Shown: positions 24,176 to 32,617, counted from the stretch's first letter. The stretch is 42,392 nucleotides of DNA from a virus (IMGVR_UViG_3300030580_000022:1-42392), one strand, 5' to 3'. Notes: generated from the sequence alone by a model not told the origin. Program-made: numbers and translations.

Positions 24176-24616
24176 ATGATGACCTATCGGATGTCGGGTT
24201 TCACTGAGATCGAAGGCTGGTTGCAGGCACTGCCCGAGAAGGTTGGCGAGCGTGCCCTGCGCAGTGCCGCGAATGCCGGCGCAACGGTTATCAAGGACGA
24301 AGTGGTCCTGCGTGCACCGCAGAGTTCGGGACGGTTGAAGCGGGCGGTTTATCAGAAGCATATTGATGAGCGCTCGGGTGAGACCAATCAAACGTACTTT
24401 GTCGGGGTACGTCAGGGAACAAAAACCGCTGCAGGCAGGAAGGATCTCGCGAACGACGCCTTTTACTGGCGCTTCGTTGAATACGGCACCTCGAAGAAGC
24501 CGGCGGAACCGTTCATCCGGCCGGCATGGGAGTCGCGCAGCCTCGATGCCGTTGAGGCGATGCGTGAGCGGCTGCGAGAGAAGGTCACGGAGGCTATCGC
24601 GGAGATGATTCGATGA
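24176..24616 (+). CDS. HK97 gp10-like morphogenesis protein
   Basis: Encodes 146 residues. IKDEVVLRAPQSSGRLKRAVY and FYWRFVEYGTSKKPAEPFIRPAWE are the hallmark segments of the HK97-gp10 / tail-terminator-associated family. It acts at the head-tail interface during tail completion. Its end overlaps the next start (GATGATTG). Confidence 0.88.
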   Translation: MMTYRMSGFTEIEGWLQALPEKVGERALRSAANAGATVIKDEVVLRAPQSSGRLKRAVYQKHIDERSGETNQTYFVGVRQGTKTAAGRKDLANDAFYWRFVEYGTSKKPAEPFIRPAWESRSLDAVEAMRERLREKVTEAIAEMIR

Positions 24617-24975
24617 TTGACGATCTTGTATTCGGTGCGCTGCGCACATTGGTTGCGAACGGCGACGGCACGTCTCGGGTCTTTCCGGACATTGCGCCGC
24701 AGAACACAGCGCGTCCCTACATTACGTATCAGTCGGTCGGTGGTCGTCCCACGGCGACACTTGATGGTGTCGATGCGACGCGCAATAGCCGCATGCAGAT
24801 CAACGTATGGGCCGACAGGCGAAAAGACGTGTCGGTCACGATGGAAGCTGTGATCGGTGCGTTGTGTGGCGACACGATCGGCGCGGTCCCCTTGGGTGAG
24901 CCCGTCAGCCTCTTTGAAGAGGATACGAAGCTGCGCGGCTCGACGCTTGATTTTTCCATCTGGTACCGACCCTGA
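24613..24975 (+). CDS. Tail completion protein (DUF3168-like)
   Basis: Encodes 120 residues. The pattern VFPDIAPQNTARPYITYQSVGG, then NSRMQINVWADRRKDVSVTMEAV and a final STLDFSIWYRP strand fit the DUF3168 tail-terminator family (lambda gpU-like position). It caps the tail tube. It overlaps the previous gene by 4 bp. Confidence 0.82.
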   Translation: MIDDLVFGALRTLVANGDGTSRVFPDIAPQNTARPYITYQSVGGRPTATLDGVDATRNSRMQINVWADRRKDVSVTMEAVIGALCGDTIGAVPLGEPVSLFEEDTKLRGSTLDFSIWYRP

Positions 24976-24998
24976 TCACACGTCGGCTTTTAGTCACT

Positions 24999-25024
24999 GG
25001 CTACCTTCGGGTGGCCTTCTTTAT
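24999..25024 (+). terminator. Terminator-like hairpin before the tail tube gene
   Basis: GGCTACC (24999-25005) and GGTGGCC (25010-25016) with a TTCG loop and one G-T pair, followed by TTCTTTAT. Another intrinsic-terminator-like hairpin inside the late operon. Confidence 0.45.
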
Positions 25025-25036
25025 CTGGAGAGTTGT

Positions 25037-25462
25037 ATGGGCATCGCAATCTCGGCTCAAAAATCGAAGCTGGAGGTCGGCACGACCGACGCCGTCCCGG
25101 TCTGGACGAAGATCGGCGGATTCAAGTCGTATAACGGTATGGACGGCAGTGCATCGGATATCGACACGACCGATCTCGACAGCGAGGCAAAGGAGTTCAT
25201 GCCGGGCCTGCAGGACTTTGGTGCGTTCAACTTCGAGGTGAACGCCAATCGCACGGACGCCGGCCAATTGGCCCTTGAGGCGGCTCGTACCGCGCAGCAG
25301 GTGATCCCGTTCCGTTTGACGCTTCCCGATGGCAGCGTGGGCGCATGGAAGGGCTACGTCAAGACTACGCCGCTGCAGGGCGGTGTCGATGCCGTGCTGA
25401 CCAGCAGCGTGACGACGAAGATCTCGGGCAAAGTGACCTGGACCAGGGGAGGTGCCGCGTGA
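25037..25462 (+). CDS. Major tail tube protein
   Basis: 141 residues from ATG 25037, with GGAGAG upstream. Pattern: a beta-rich fold with IGGFKSYNGMDGSASDIDTTDLDSEAKEF, typical of the lambda gpV / HK97 tail tube family; the DTTDLDSEAKEFMPGLQD motif is especially characteristic. Hexamers stack to build the tail tube. Its stop overlaps the next GTG start (GTGA). Confidence 0.88.
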   Translation: MGIAISAQKSKLEVGTTDAVPVWTKIGGFKSYNGMDGSASDIDTTDLDSEAKEFMPGLQDFGAFNFEVNANRTDAGQLALEAARTAQQVIPFRLTLPDGSVGAWKGYVKTTPLQGGVDAVLTSSVTTKISGKVTWTRGGAA

Positions 25463-25860
25463 GCAACGGAATCCTGAGCGCTGCCGCGATCCTCGCAGCG
25501 GCCGACCTGAAGTTCGAAGATGTCGCTGTGCCGGAATGGGGCGGTGCGGTTCGTATCGCGGTGATGTCCGGTCTCGCCCGGGATGACTTCATGACCCGCA
25601 GCGATGACGGATACAGCAATTTCCAGGCGCGTCTGCTGATGGCAACGGCGGTCGACGAAAACGGCGTCCGTCTGTTCAGTGCGGACCAGCTCATCGCACT
25701 GCAGGGCAAGAACAAGGATGTGCTCGACCGCCTCACTGAGGCTGCAATGCGCGTCAATGGCATGGGGCAGGCCGCGCAGGAGAGCATCGCAAAAAACTCC
25801 GAAGCCGTGGCGAACGGCGCTTCTGGTTCCGGCTCGCCGGGCACCTCGGCAAGTCAGTAA
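25459..25860 (+). CDS. Tail assembly chaperone (gpG-like)
   Basis: 133 residues from GTG 25459, coupled to the tube gene by GTGA. The helical chaperone domain (VRIAVMSGLARDDFMTRSDD to LQGKNKDVLDRLTEAAMRVNGM) is followed by a Ser/Gly-rich tail. As in lambda, most ribosomes finish here; a minority shift -1 at 25791-25797 to make the longer G-T product. The chaperone binds the tape measure during tail assembly. Confidence 0.85.
   Translation: MSNGILSAAAILAAADLKFEDVAVPEWGGAVRIAVMSGLARDDFMTRSDDGYSNFQARLLMATAVDENGVRLFSADQLIALQGKNKDVLDRLTEAAMRVNGMGQAAQESIAKNSEAVANGASGSGSPGTSASQ
25791..25797 (+). promoter_or_regulatory. -1 ribosomal frameshift site A AAA AAC
   Basis: The heptamer lies in register with the G frame (GC-A AAA AAC), the canonical slippery arrangement. 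Slipping -1 leads into the T frame that runs to 26150 without a stop. Position near the end of G is as in lambdoid phages. Confidence 0.88.
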
Positions 25861-26150
25861 GGCAGGCGCAGGCAGAGATCGATTCGTATGAGTTCGCCGA
25901 ATGGCTTGAGTTCTCCGAACTGGAGCCATTCGGCGGCCCGTATGACGATCTGCGCGCGGGCACGATCGCCTCGGCTATCTACAACGTCAACCGTAATACC
26001 CAGAAGCGCTCCGAGCCATTCGGGCCGCTTGAGTTCATGCCGTGGGCGCGCGAGCGTGTTGCGGCCAATGACGATCCCGTCGAGCTCGACGACGACAAGG
26101 CGCAGTCAGACCTGATCCGCGCTGTAATCTTTGGAGTGACACCACAATGA
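25797..26150 (+). CDS. T extension of G-T tail chaperone (frameshift product)
   Basis: Read only as a fusion: G from 25459 to the slippery site, then this frame. The extension reads LRSRGERRFWFRLAGHLGK, then EIDSYEFAEWLEF, DDLRAGTIASAIYNVNR and ends GVTPQ. The RLAGxLGK and EFAEW pattern and DDLRAG/IYN match phage tail assembly T-type (DUF4035-like) domains. The T part bridges the tape measure to tube subunits. It has no start of its own with an RBS, and its stop overlaps the tape measure ATG (ATGA). Confidence 0.85.
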   Translation, partial: LRSRGERRFWFRLAGHLGKSVRQAQAEIDSYEFAEWLEFSELEPFGGPYDDLRAGTIASAIYNVNRNTQKRSEPFGPLEFMPWARERVAANDDPVELDDDKAQSDLIRAVIFGVTPQ

Positions 26151-28963
26151 GCGATGTAATTGGTCGCGGCGTCATCGAGGTTCAGGCCGACGCCTCGAAG
26201 CTCAAATCGGGGATGAGCGATGCGGAAGGCGCGGTCAGGAAATTCGAGGCCACCGCCACGCAGTCGTCGCAGAAGTCGGCTGCGGCACTTGGCGCAATCG
26301 CCGAGGCAGCGTCGTCCGGATCGAAGACGAGCGAGCAGGCGATCCGCAATTTCATGTCGTCGCTTGAGCGGCAGACGGTTCAGGTGACGCAGGGCAAGGC
26401 GGCCTGGATGGAGATGCGTGCGGCGCAGCTCGGCGTGTCGCAGAGCGCGGCGCCGTTCATCGACCAGATGAAGAAGGCCGGCGAGTCGACGCATGAATTC
26501 GGCCTGCAGACGGCCGGGGCGCGTCGTGAGTTGCTTGTGCTTGCGCACGAAGCCGCGCAGGGCAACTGGAAGAATTTCGGTGGCTCGCTGATGGTGATGG
26601 GCGAGAAGGTCGATGTGCTTTCAAAGGTACTTTCTCCGGCGGGCATCGGTGTCGGTCTGCTGTCGGCTGCCGTTGCCGCCTTTGCTTTTGCCGCCTACAA
26701 GGGTTCGCAGGAGTCGGCACGCCTTGATGCTGCGCTGTTCAATACCGGAGGATACGCGGGCCGCACGGCCGGGCAGATCGACCAGGTGGCGGTTTCGCTT
26801 GGCAGCATGTATGGCGGTGTCACGAAGGCGCAGAAAGTGCTGGCTTCGCTGATCGAGACGGGCAGGTTTAGCGGCGACACGCTGAATGCGGTTGCGGCAT
26901 CTGTTTTGTCGATGTCGCAGGCGACCGGCGAGGATACCGACAAGGTAGTCGAACAGTACGCGCGTATGGCGGACGGCGTTGCGAAATGGGCCGAGCAGCA
27001 GAACCAGCAATATCACTTCCTGACGCTCGCGACCTATGACCACATCAAGGCGCTGGAGGAAATGGGGGAGAAGGGCGCGGCGGAGAAGGTGGTTGCCGAT
27101 TCCCTGACCGATGCCCTTGGCAGGCAGCATCAGCAGCTCGGCTGGTTGCCGGCCGCGTGGCATGCAGTCGGCGACGCTGCTGCGTCGGCCTGGCGTCAGA
27201 TGATGAATTTCGGCAAACCGGACACGCCCGAGGGCCAGCTTGTCCAGTTGAACGCGGATCTGGAAGAGCAGCGGCGCATCCTCGCCAATGGCGGCACCGT
27301 CTCGATGAACGGCCAGGATGTGAACCTTGGCACGGATGTCGTGAAGAAGAACATTGCGGATCTGGAAGCGAAGATCCGCAACCAGCAGGCTTTCAACGAC
27401 AACGAACGGAGGTTCGCCGCGCAGCAGGCCGAGCGGGACAAGGTGCATCAGGCCGCAATCGACGCGAGCAACGAGCTCGACAAAAGCCTGGAGTTGCTCG
27501 ACAAGGATTACGCCAAGAGCGCCGCGCTGCGCAAGCTCTATCAGCAGTTTGCAGCGCTGAAACACGAGTACGAAGCGACGGGCGAAATGTCGTCGAAGTA
27601 TCGGGGCGTTTCGTTCAATGCGCACACCGGCGAGTTCAGCGGTGGTCTCTATGACAAGGCGGTCGCCGATATCAACGACCGGTACAAGGCGCGGGAGCCG
27701 AAGCATCAGAAGGCGTACACCGACGATGCCGCGACCCGCATGCTGCAGTCGCTGCGCGAAGAGGACGCCGCCATGCGCGCGCAGCTCGCGACCACCGACA
27801 AGCTGACGAATGCCCAGCGCGAACTGGAGAAATTCAATCAGCAGATCGCTGATCTGAAGGGTAAGGACCAGCTCACTGCTGACCAGAAGAGCCTGCTCGC
27901 GAGCCAGGACGCAATCAAGGCGCAGCTCCAGAAGAATGTCGCAACCGAGCGCGAACTGCAGCAGAAGCAGGCGTTGGCGAAGCTCGACGAGCGCTCGGCT
28001 GAAGTAATGCGTCAGATTGCGCAGTATCGCGCCGACCAGGCAGACGGCTACCAGCGATCGCTGGGCGTGGTAGGTATGGGCACGCAGGCGCAGCAGCAGG
28101 CGCAGGCGCTGAACCAGATCCAGAAGGAATACCAGCGCTACCTCGACCGGCTGACGAAGGAGACGCCGAAAGACCTGCTCGGCTCGGCGACGTTCAAGGC
28201 CGACGCCGCGAAGATCGGGGCCGCCATGCAGGATTCGCTGAAGGCGGCGAACGACTACTACGACGCGTTGCGCGCGAAGCAGGCGGACTGGCGAAACGGT
28301 GCAACGGAGGCATTCGCGGACTATCGCGACAGCGCTGCGAACATGCTGGAACAGACGAAGGGGCTTTTTAACGACGTATTCAAGGGCATGGAAGACGCGA
28401 TCGTCAACTTCGCGATGACGGGCAAGCTGAACGTGAAAGATATGGTTAACAGCATCATCGCCGATTACGTGCGCATGCAGGCACGTACCGCGATCTCGGC
28501 GGGCCTCGGCTGGTTGCAGTCGACGGCATCGGGTTTCTTCACTGCCGGCCATGCGGACGGCGGCCTTATCACGGGGCCGGGTACCGGGCGCAGCGACAGC
28601 ATCAATGCGCGGCTCTCGAATGGTGAATTCGTCGTCAACGCCGCAGCGGTGGCGCAACCTGGTATGCGGGCGATGCTTGAGCATATCAACGGTGGGTCGC
28701 GCGCAGACGGATGGCAGCGTTTCGCAGATGGCGGCTATGTCGGGGCGAGTGTTGCGTCGACGGCGGCAGCGTCGCGCGGTGGCGACACGCTCAATGTCCA
28801 GTTGCAGGGCAACGCGCAGACGTCGACCGGCGGTGGGTTTTCGCCGGCGGATATCGCGTCGCTCAAGCAGTTGCTCGGCGGATGGATGGACAAGCGCCTG
28901 GCTGAGCGGATGGGCGGACAGGGCGGCTACGCGTACCAGATGCGAAATGGGCAGATCCGATAA
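26147..28963 (+). CDS. Tape measure protein
   Basis: Encodes 938 residues and sets tail length. The N-terminus (VIGRGVIEVQADASKLKSGMSDA) and long helical, Gln/Ala/Lys-rich body are typical. A hydrophobic segment (LSPAGIGVGLLSAAVAAFAFAAYK, about residues 164-187) is the usual tape-measure membrane stretch. The C-terminal part (AFADYRDSAANMLEQTKGLFNDVFKG and MVNSIIADYVRMQAR) matches the lambda-tail C-terminal family, and a Gly-rich GGLITGPGTGRSDSINARLS loop follows. A one-mismatch palindrome lies at 26623. Confidence 0.92.
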   Translation: MSDVIGRGVIEVQADASKLKSGMSDAEGAVRKFEATATQSSQKSAAALGAIAEAASSGSKTSEQAIRNFMSSLERQTVQVTQGKAAWMEMRAAQLGVSQSAAPFIDQMKKAGESTHEFGLQTAGARRELLVLAHEAAQGNWKNFGGSLMVMGEKVDVLSKVLSPAGIGVGLLSAAVAAFAFAAYKGSQESARLDAALFNTGGYAGRTAGQIDQVAVSLGSMYGGVTKAQKVLASLIETGRFSGDTLNAVAASVLSMSQATGEDTDKVVEQYARMADGVAKWAEQQNQQYHFLTLATYDHIKALEEMGEKGAAEKVVADSLTDALGRQHQQLGWLPAAWHAVGDAAASAWRQMMNFGKPDTPEGQLVQLNADLEEQRRILANGGTVSMNGQDVNLGTDVVKKNIADLEAKIRNQQAFNDNERRFAAQQAERDKVHQAAIDASNELDKSLELLDKDYAKSAALRKLYQQFAALKHEYEATGEMSSKYRGVSFNAHTGEFSGGLYDKAVADINDRYKAREPKHQKAYTDDAATRMLQSLREEDAAMRAQLATTDKLTNAQRELEKFNQQIADLKGKDQLTADQKSLLASQDAIKAQLQKNVATERELQQKQALAKLDERSAEVMRQIAQYRADQADGYQRSLGVVGMGTQAQQQAQALNQIQKEYQRYLDRLTKETPKDLLGSATFKADAAKIGAAMQDSLKAANDYYDALRAKQADWRNGATEAFADYRDSAANMLEQTKGLFNDVFKGMEDAIVNFAMTGKLNVKDMVNSIIADYVRMQARTAISAGLGWLQSTASGFFTAGHADGGLITGPGTGRSDSINARLSNGEFVVNAAAVAQPGMRAMLEHINGGSRADGWQRFADGGYVGASVASTAAASRGGDTLNVQLQGNAQTSTGGGFSPADIASLKQLLGGWMDKRLAERMGGQGGYAYQMRNGQIR

Positions 28964-29307
28964 TGCAGACACCCGCGCAGACATTTGCATGGGCGCCCGC
29001 GCCCGAAGCGCAGGGCGACACGACGTTCGCCGTGCGCAAAGCAGCTTTTGGCGACGGCTATACGCAGTCCGTTGCCGATGGCATCAACAACCGGTCTGAG
29101 TCGTGGCCTCTCACGTTCGTGGGCGACTACACGAAGATCTCGGCGATCAAGGCGTTTCTCGACGGCATGCAGGGTTACAGGGCGTTCTACTGGACGCCGC
29201 CCATGGGCGCGCAGGCGCTCTTCAGGTGCGAGAAATATAGCCGCGTGGTGCACACCGGAACGGTGTACACGCTGACCGCGACGTTTGAACAATCCTTTGC
29301 TCCCTGA
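28963..29307 (+). CDS. Minor tail protein (gpM-like)
   Basis: Encodes 114 residues. It overlaps the tape measure stop (TAATG). Typical pattern: KAAFGDGYTQSVADGINNRSESWPL, then FLDGMQGYRAFYWTPPMGAQ and a final strand TLTATFEQSF. In lambda, M sits at the tail tip baseplate together with L. Confidence 0.88.
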   Translation: MQTPAQTFAWAPAPEAQGDTTFAVRKAAFGDGYTQSVADGINNRSESWPLTFVGDYTKISAIKAFLDGMQGYRAFYWTPPMGAQALFRCEKYSRVVHTGTVYTLTATFEQSFAP

Positions 29308-29308
29308 T

Positions 29309-30613
29309 ATGGCTAATCTCCAGAAAACCAGTCTCGGCGTCGCTCCGGATGGCGCGGGCGGCGACGACGCACGCACGGCCTTTTCGAAGGGCAATGCAAA
29401 CGTCGATGTGATCAGTACCCAGGTGGCACTGACCAGCAGCGCGACGGTCACGAATGCCCAGGCGCTGACCAGCGCGCATACCGGCAAGCGCGTGAACATC
29501 GCACTGTCGGACGATGGTGTCATCACCATGCCGGTAGTGTCGACGTGTGCGGCGGACCAGGTGATCCTTCTGCGCAATCTCGGCCCGGCCGTCGCGACGT
29601 TGGCACCGACTGACAGGTCAGGCGATACGGTTGCACTATCCCAGCTCAACCCCGGCGAGTCTGTCCTTATGGATTGTGACGGCGTGCACGCGTGGGGCGT
29701 GCTGATGCGCGGCCGGGTGAATGGCGACAACGAAGTGGTCACCGGGATGCTCTCTGTCGGTGCGTCACTAAGCGTTGGTAGCGTCGTGTCCGGGACGTCG
29801 CGAGTTGCAGCTGCGACCATCTCGGAGACCGGCGTGTACTCGGGTCCGGGCGCGGGTTACTCGGGCGATGTGACGGTCGGTGGAACGCTTGGCGTGACGG
29901 GGGCTGTGACACTCGCGGGGGCGCTTGGCGTTACGGGTGCGGCGACGTTCGCCGCCAGGCCGACCTTCGGTGGCAACACGCCATGGGATACCGGCAACCT
30001 TCCGGCGTCGGTTGCAGGTGGCGTACTCACTTTTACCAATCGGCCCAAGTTTGGAACCGCAACGCCCTGGGATAGCGCGAACTTTAACCCTGGCGCGTAC
30101 GCGACCATAGGTGGGGCTTCTTTCACTGGGGCGGTCTATGCACCGGTCGTGACGACGCGCGGTGGGGCGATGAACGCCAGTACCTACAACATTGGGAACG
30201 GTGGTGTTCTCATCATGTACGAAGCCAGTCCGGGGACCGGGACAATCGGATTCCGTACGGGCGGCGACGGCAGATACTTTTCGCTCGATTCAGGCGGTAA
30301 CGGAAACGCGCTCAATGGCTCCTGGATCAACGGTTCCGACGCGAGCCTCAAGCAGAACATCGCGACTATCGAGGGCGCTCTTGAGATGGTCAATCGCCTG
30401 CGTGGTGTGTATTACGAGAAGAAGGGCGATCCGGAAAAGCGGCAGATCGGCGTTATCGCGCAGGAGGTGCGGGAGGTGTTCCCCGAGGCTGTTCACGAAG
30501 TGAACCAGGACGGTCTGTTGGGTGTGGCGTACGGCAACCTGGTGGGGCCGCTGATCGAAGCGATCAAGGAACTCACGGTGCGCGTGTGGGCGCTTGAGGG
30601 GAAGCACGAATGA
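29309..30613 (+). CDS. Tail fibre with S74 self-cleaving chaperone domain
   Basis: 434 residues from ATG 29309. The middle is Gly/Thr/Val-rich with repeating LGVTGAVTLAGALGVTGAA-type beta-helix motifs, followed by FGGNTPWD / FGTATPWD repeats (NTPWDTGNL, ATPWDSANF) as in trimeric fibres. The C-terminal domain from about residue 340 is a peptidase S74 intramolecular chaperone, with the S343/K348 pair in SDASLK and the VIAQEVREVFPEAV helix. It folds the trimer and cuts itself off. Its site between M and L is unusual, since lambdoid fibres normally lie after J. Confidence 0.85.
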   Translation: MANLQKTSLGVAPDGAGGDDARTAFSKGNANVDVISTQVALTSSATVTNAQALTSAHTGKRVNIALSDDGVITMPVVSTCAADQVILLRNLGPAVATLAPTDRSGDTVALSQLNPGESVLMDCDGVHAWGVLMRGRVNGDNEVVTGMLSVGASLSVGSVVSGTSRVAAATISETGVYSGPGAGYSGDVTVGGTLGVTGAVTLAGALGVTGAATFAARPTFGGNTPWDTGNLPASVAGGVLTFTNRPKFGTATPWDSANFNPGAYATIGGASFTGAVYAPVVTTRGGAMNASTYNIGNGGVLIMYEASPGTGTIGFRTGGDGRYFSLDSGGNGNALNGSWINGSDASLKQNIATIEGALEMVNRLRGVYYEKKGDPEKRQIGVIAQEVREVFPEAVHEVNQDGLLGVAYGNLVGPLIEAIKELTVRVWALEGKHE

Positions 30614-31305
30614 CTATCACCTCCGATATCCAGCAACTGGAGCCGGGCGCACTCGTCGAACTGTTCGAAGTGGACTGCACGGCCATTGGCGGCGACCTGC
30701 TGCGCTTTCATGGACACCTGCAGCAGGGCTCCATCTGGTGGCAGGGCAATGAGTTCAAGCCATGGCCGATCACGGCGAGCGGGTTCGAGAAAACCGGCAC
30801 CGCGCAGCAGCCGTCGCCGACGCTTGCGGTCGGCAACGTCGACGGCGCGATCTCGGCGCTTTGCATCTACCTGAAGGATCTTGTCGGCGCGAAGGTGATG
30901 CGCCGTCGCACGCTCGGTCAATACCTCGATGCGGTCAATTTCGCCGCCGGTAACCCGACTGCGGATCCGGCCGAGGAAATGCCGCCCGAGCTCTGGTACA
31001 TCGAGCAGAAGAGCAGCGAGACCAGCGTCGAGGTCGAATTCACGCTGTCATCGGCGCTTGATCTCAACGGCCAGCAGTTGCCCGGCCGGCAGATCGTCGC
31101 GAACGTGTGCCAGTGGCTCGCGAAGGGCGGGTATCGCGGACCTTACTGCGGCTATACGCGCGTGAGCGCTCCATTGTCCTGCCCGACTTCGCACGTAGTG
31201 ACGACTGGTGGGTGGGCGGCGGTGACCTGTACATGCAGCATTACGCTGAGGCGAGCTTCGTGCCTGTTGCAGGTGGCGTTGCAGACATCCGGGTCGGAGA
31301 CGTGA
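30610..31305 (+). CDS. Minor tail protein L-like, C-terminus lost by fusion
   Basis: 231 residues, of which about 182 are L-like (MTITSDIQQLEPGALVELFEVD through VANVCQWLAKGGYRGPYCGY). In the family, the Cys of YCGY is followed by about 50 more residues with further Cys that bind an iron-sulfur cluster. Here the frame runs from codon 183 into the K coding sequence read in another frame (RVSAPLSCPTSHVV). The frame is open but the product lacks the cluster domain, so it is probably not functional. It overlaps the fibre gene by 4 bp. Confidence 0.75.
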   Translation: MTITSDIQQLEPGALVELFEVDCTAIGGDLLRFHGHLQQGSIWWQGNEFKPWPITASGFEKTGTAQQPSPTLAVGNVDGAISALCIYLKDLVGAKVMRRRTLGQYLDAVNFAAGNPTADPAEEMPPELWYIEQKSSETSVEVEFTLSSALDLNGQQLPGRQIVANVCQWLAKGGYRGPYCGYTRVSAPLSCPTSHVVTTGGWAAVTCTCSITLRRASCLLQVALQTSGSET

Positions 31306-31463
31306 TTGTGATGCAGGTGCGCGCGCCCGTGCCGAATCACGCGGGTGTGTACATCGGCGATGGCCTGATGCTGCATCACCTTTACAACCGTCTTTCGAGT
31401 CGCGACGTCTACGGCGGCTACTGGCAGGAATGCACGCGCATTGTGCTGCGTCATCCCGGTTGA
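31155..31463 (+). pseudogene. C-terminal remnant of tail tip protein K (NlpC/P60)
   Basis: The frame reads YARERSIVLPDFARSDDWW, then VPNHAGVYIGDGLMLHHL and RLSSRDVYGGYWQECTRIVLRH, the back half of lambda gpK-like tail hydrolases. The Mov34/MPN N-terminal domain and the catalytic Cys (family pattern NCY-x-LVRDWY) are missing; the His of NHAGVY is present. The 5' end joins L at about 31153-31160. Confidence 0.8.
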
Positions 31464-31560
31464 TTGAATCAAAAGTCTGTTGATCAAAAATAAGGGTGCA
31501 TAGTGCCGCGACCGGTTGCGTAGGATCCAGCCCGCAACTGCGCTTGCTGCTTCGCGGAAG

Positions 31561-32322
31561 CTAGTAGATGTTCAAGTTGCGGAGCCTCGAATTGCAAGGA
31601 CCGCAGGCCGGGCGGAGGTTGAGATAGTGGTGCATACAGGCTTGTTGCAAAAGGTCCAAGGCTGCCGCTTCCTTAAATACCGAGTAATAGATGGTGCCGA
31701 CGTTGTTCAACGTGTAGCGTCCCTGTCGGTTGGTTGTCGGGGGCGGTCCGTCGCCTTGCGCATTGGTGGCGGTGCCGCCGACGCTTTGGGCGTATGTTTC
31801 GAGCGCGAGGCTATTCTTGCGTCCTTTCGGTGGGCCGTTGGTCAGCCCGAGGCCTCGGAAGACACGAGCAATGGCAGCGTCACCGCCCCCATCCTGGGCC
31901 TTCTGGTGGTCAATCGTCAGGGTCCGCAAGGGCATTATCAATCCGCATTGCCGACAACTGGTGGAGTCTAGCTGCTGCCACATCGATCCATGCGTTTTGT
32001 GATTGATCTCGAACAGACGTTCCTTGACATCGTATGCCGCCTGCCAGTGGGGCGATTGCTTTACATTGCTGTATGTCGATGCGGTATATCCCCGGTTGTT
32101 ACCGAAGAAGTTGAAGAACGCCTGAATATGTGTGGTCGTAATGCTTGCCAGAACCTGTGAAGAGCTTACCTTGAACAGGTCTAGCTGCAGTATGGCGTTA
32201 CGGATGCTGTTGGTCGTTACTTTGACTACGTGGCCATTCAACTGTTTCGGGACGCCATCCTCGAGAAAATGGGCCTTGATGTACGGATTGGCTACTGCCG
32301 CGTTGATGAACTGTTGCAGCAT
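31561..32322 (-). CDS. HNH-like zinc nuclease, reverse-oriented cargo
   Basis: 253 residues from ATG 32322, chosen because GGAGG lies 5 bases upstream. The C-terminal half has CRQCGLIMPLRTLTIDHQKAQDGG and, about 90 residues later, LNLRPACGPCNSRLRN: two Cys pairs, an IDH and an N/C region that look like an HNH/treble-clef nuclease with a long insertion. The N-terminal 120 residues are helical and unrecognised. It is inserted against the direction of the late operon, between K and I, with lower GC, so it is probably acquired cargo. The exact enzyme class is uncertain. Confidence 0.65.
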   Translation of the reverse strand: MLQQFINAAVANPYIKAHFLEDGVPKQLNGHVVKVTTNSIRNAILQLDLFKVSSSQVLASITTTHIQAFFNFFGNNRGYTASTYSNVKQSPHWQAAYDVKERLFEINHKTHGSMWQQLDSTSCRQCGLIMPLRTLTIDHQKAQDGGGDAAIARVFRGLGLTNGPPKGRKNSLALETYAQSVGGTATNAQGDGPPPTTNRQGRYTLNNVGTIYYSVFKEAAALDLLQQACMHHYLNLRPACGPCNSRLRNLNIY

Positions 32323-32593
32323 AAGTCCTCCGCTTTCTCGCGCGTGACGAATCTGTGTAATCGGACCAAGGATAACGTGCGCCAAGGGCAGTTGGAATGC
32401 CCGCGAAACGCGACTTCAAGTGGAATCTAGAACGCCTTTTTACCAAATCATACAACAGCGTAAATGTTCATTCAGGCATGGTGAGGCGTGCGGCAATCTC
32501 CCCCTCGAATGTGGCACGGGCTTTGCGCGTTCACGCGCACGGAGGGTGCCGGCTTCCTATGCAACTTTATCGCTACTCAACAAAGTCACTTTG
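32323..32593. other. Non-coding insertion flank between cargo and tail gene I
   Basis: About 270 bp of lower GC. It should hold the promoter of the leftward HNH-like gene; no convincing -35/-10 pair was fixed. Short open frames here have no RBS. The palindrome site at 32581 is at its right end. Confidence 0.4.
32581..32593. repeat. Palindrome CAAAGTCACTTTG (site 5)
   Basis: Perfect 13-bp copy in intergenic DNA, abutting the terminator stem at 32594. Confidence 0.75.
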
Positions 32594-32617
32594 AACCCGC
32601 TGCGTGCGGGTTTTTTT
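32594..32617 (+). terminator. Intrinsic terminator upstream of tail gene I
   Basis: AACCCGC (32594-32600), TGCGT loop, GCGGGTT (32606-32612), then five more T. It lies 12 bp before the tail assembly gene, so tail genes I and J depend on read-through. Confidence 0.85.

Noticed and set aside
26621-28990. 789-codon frame antisense to the tape measure gene
   Set aside because: Shadow of a GC-rich gene; Arg/Leu/His-rich product without domains, and no start signal.
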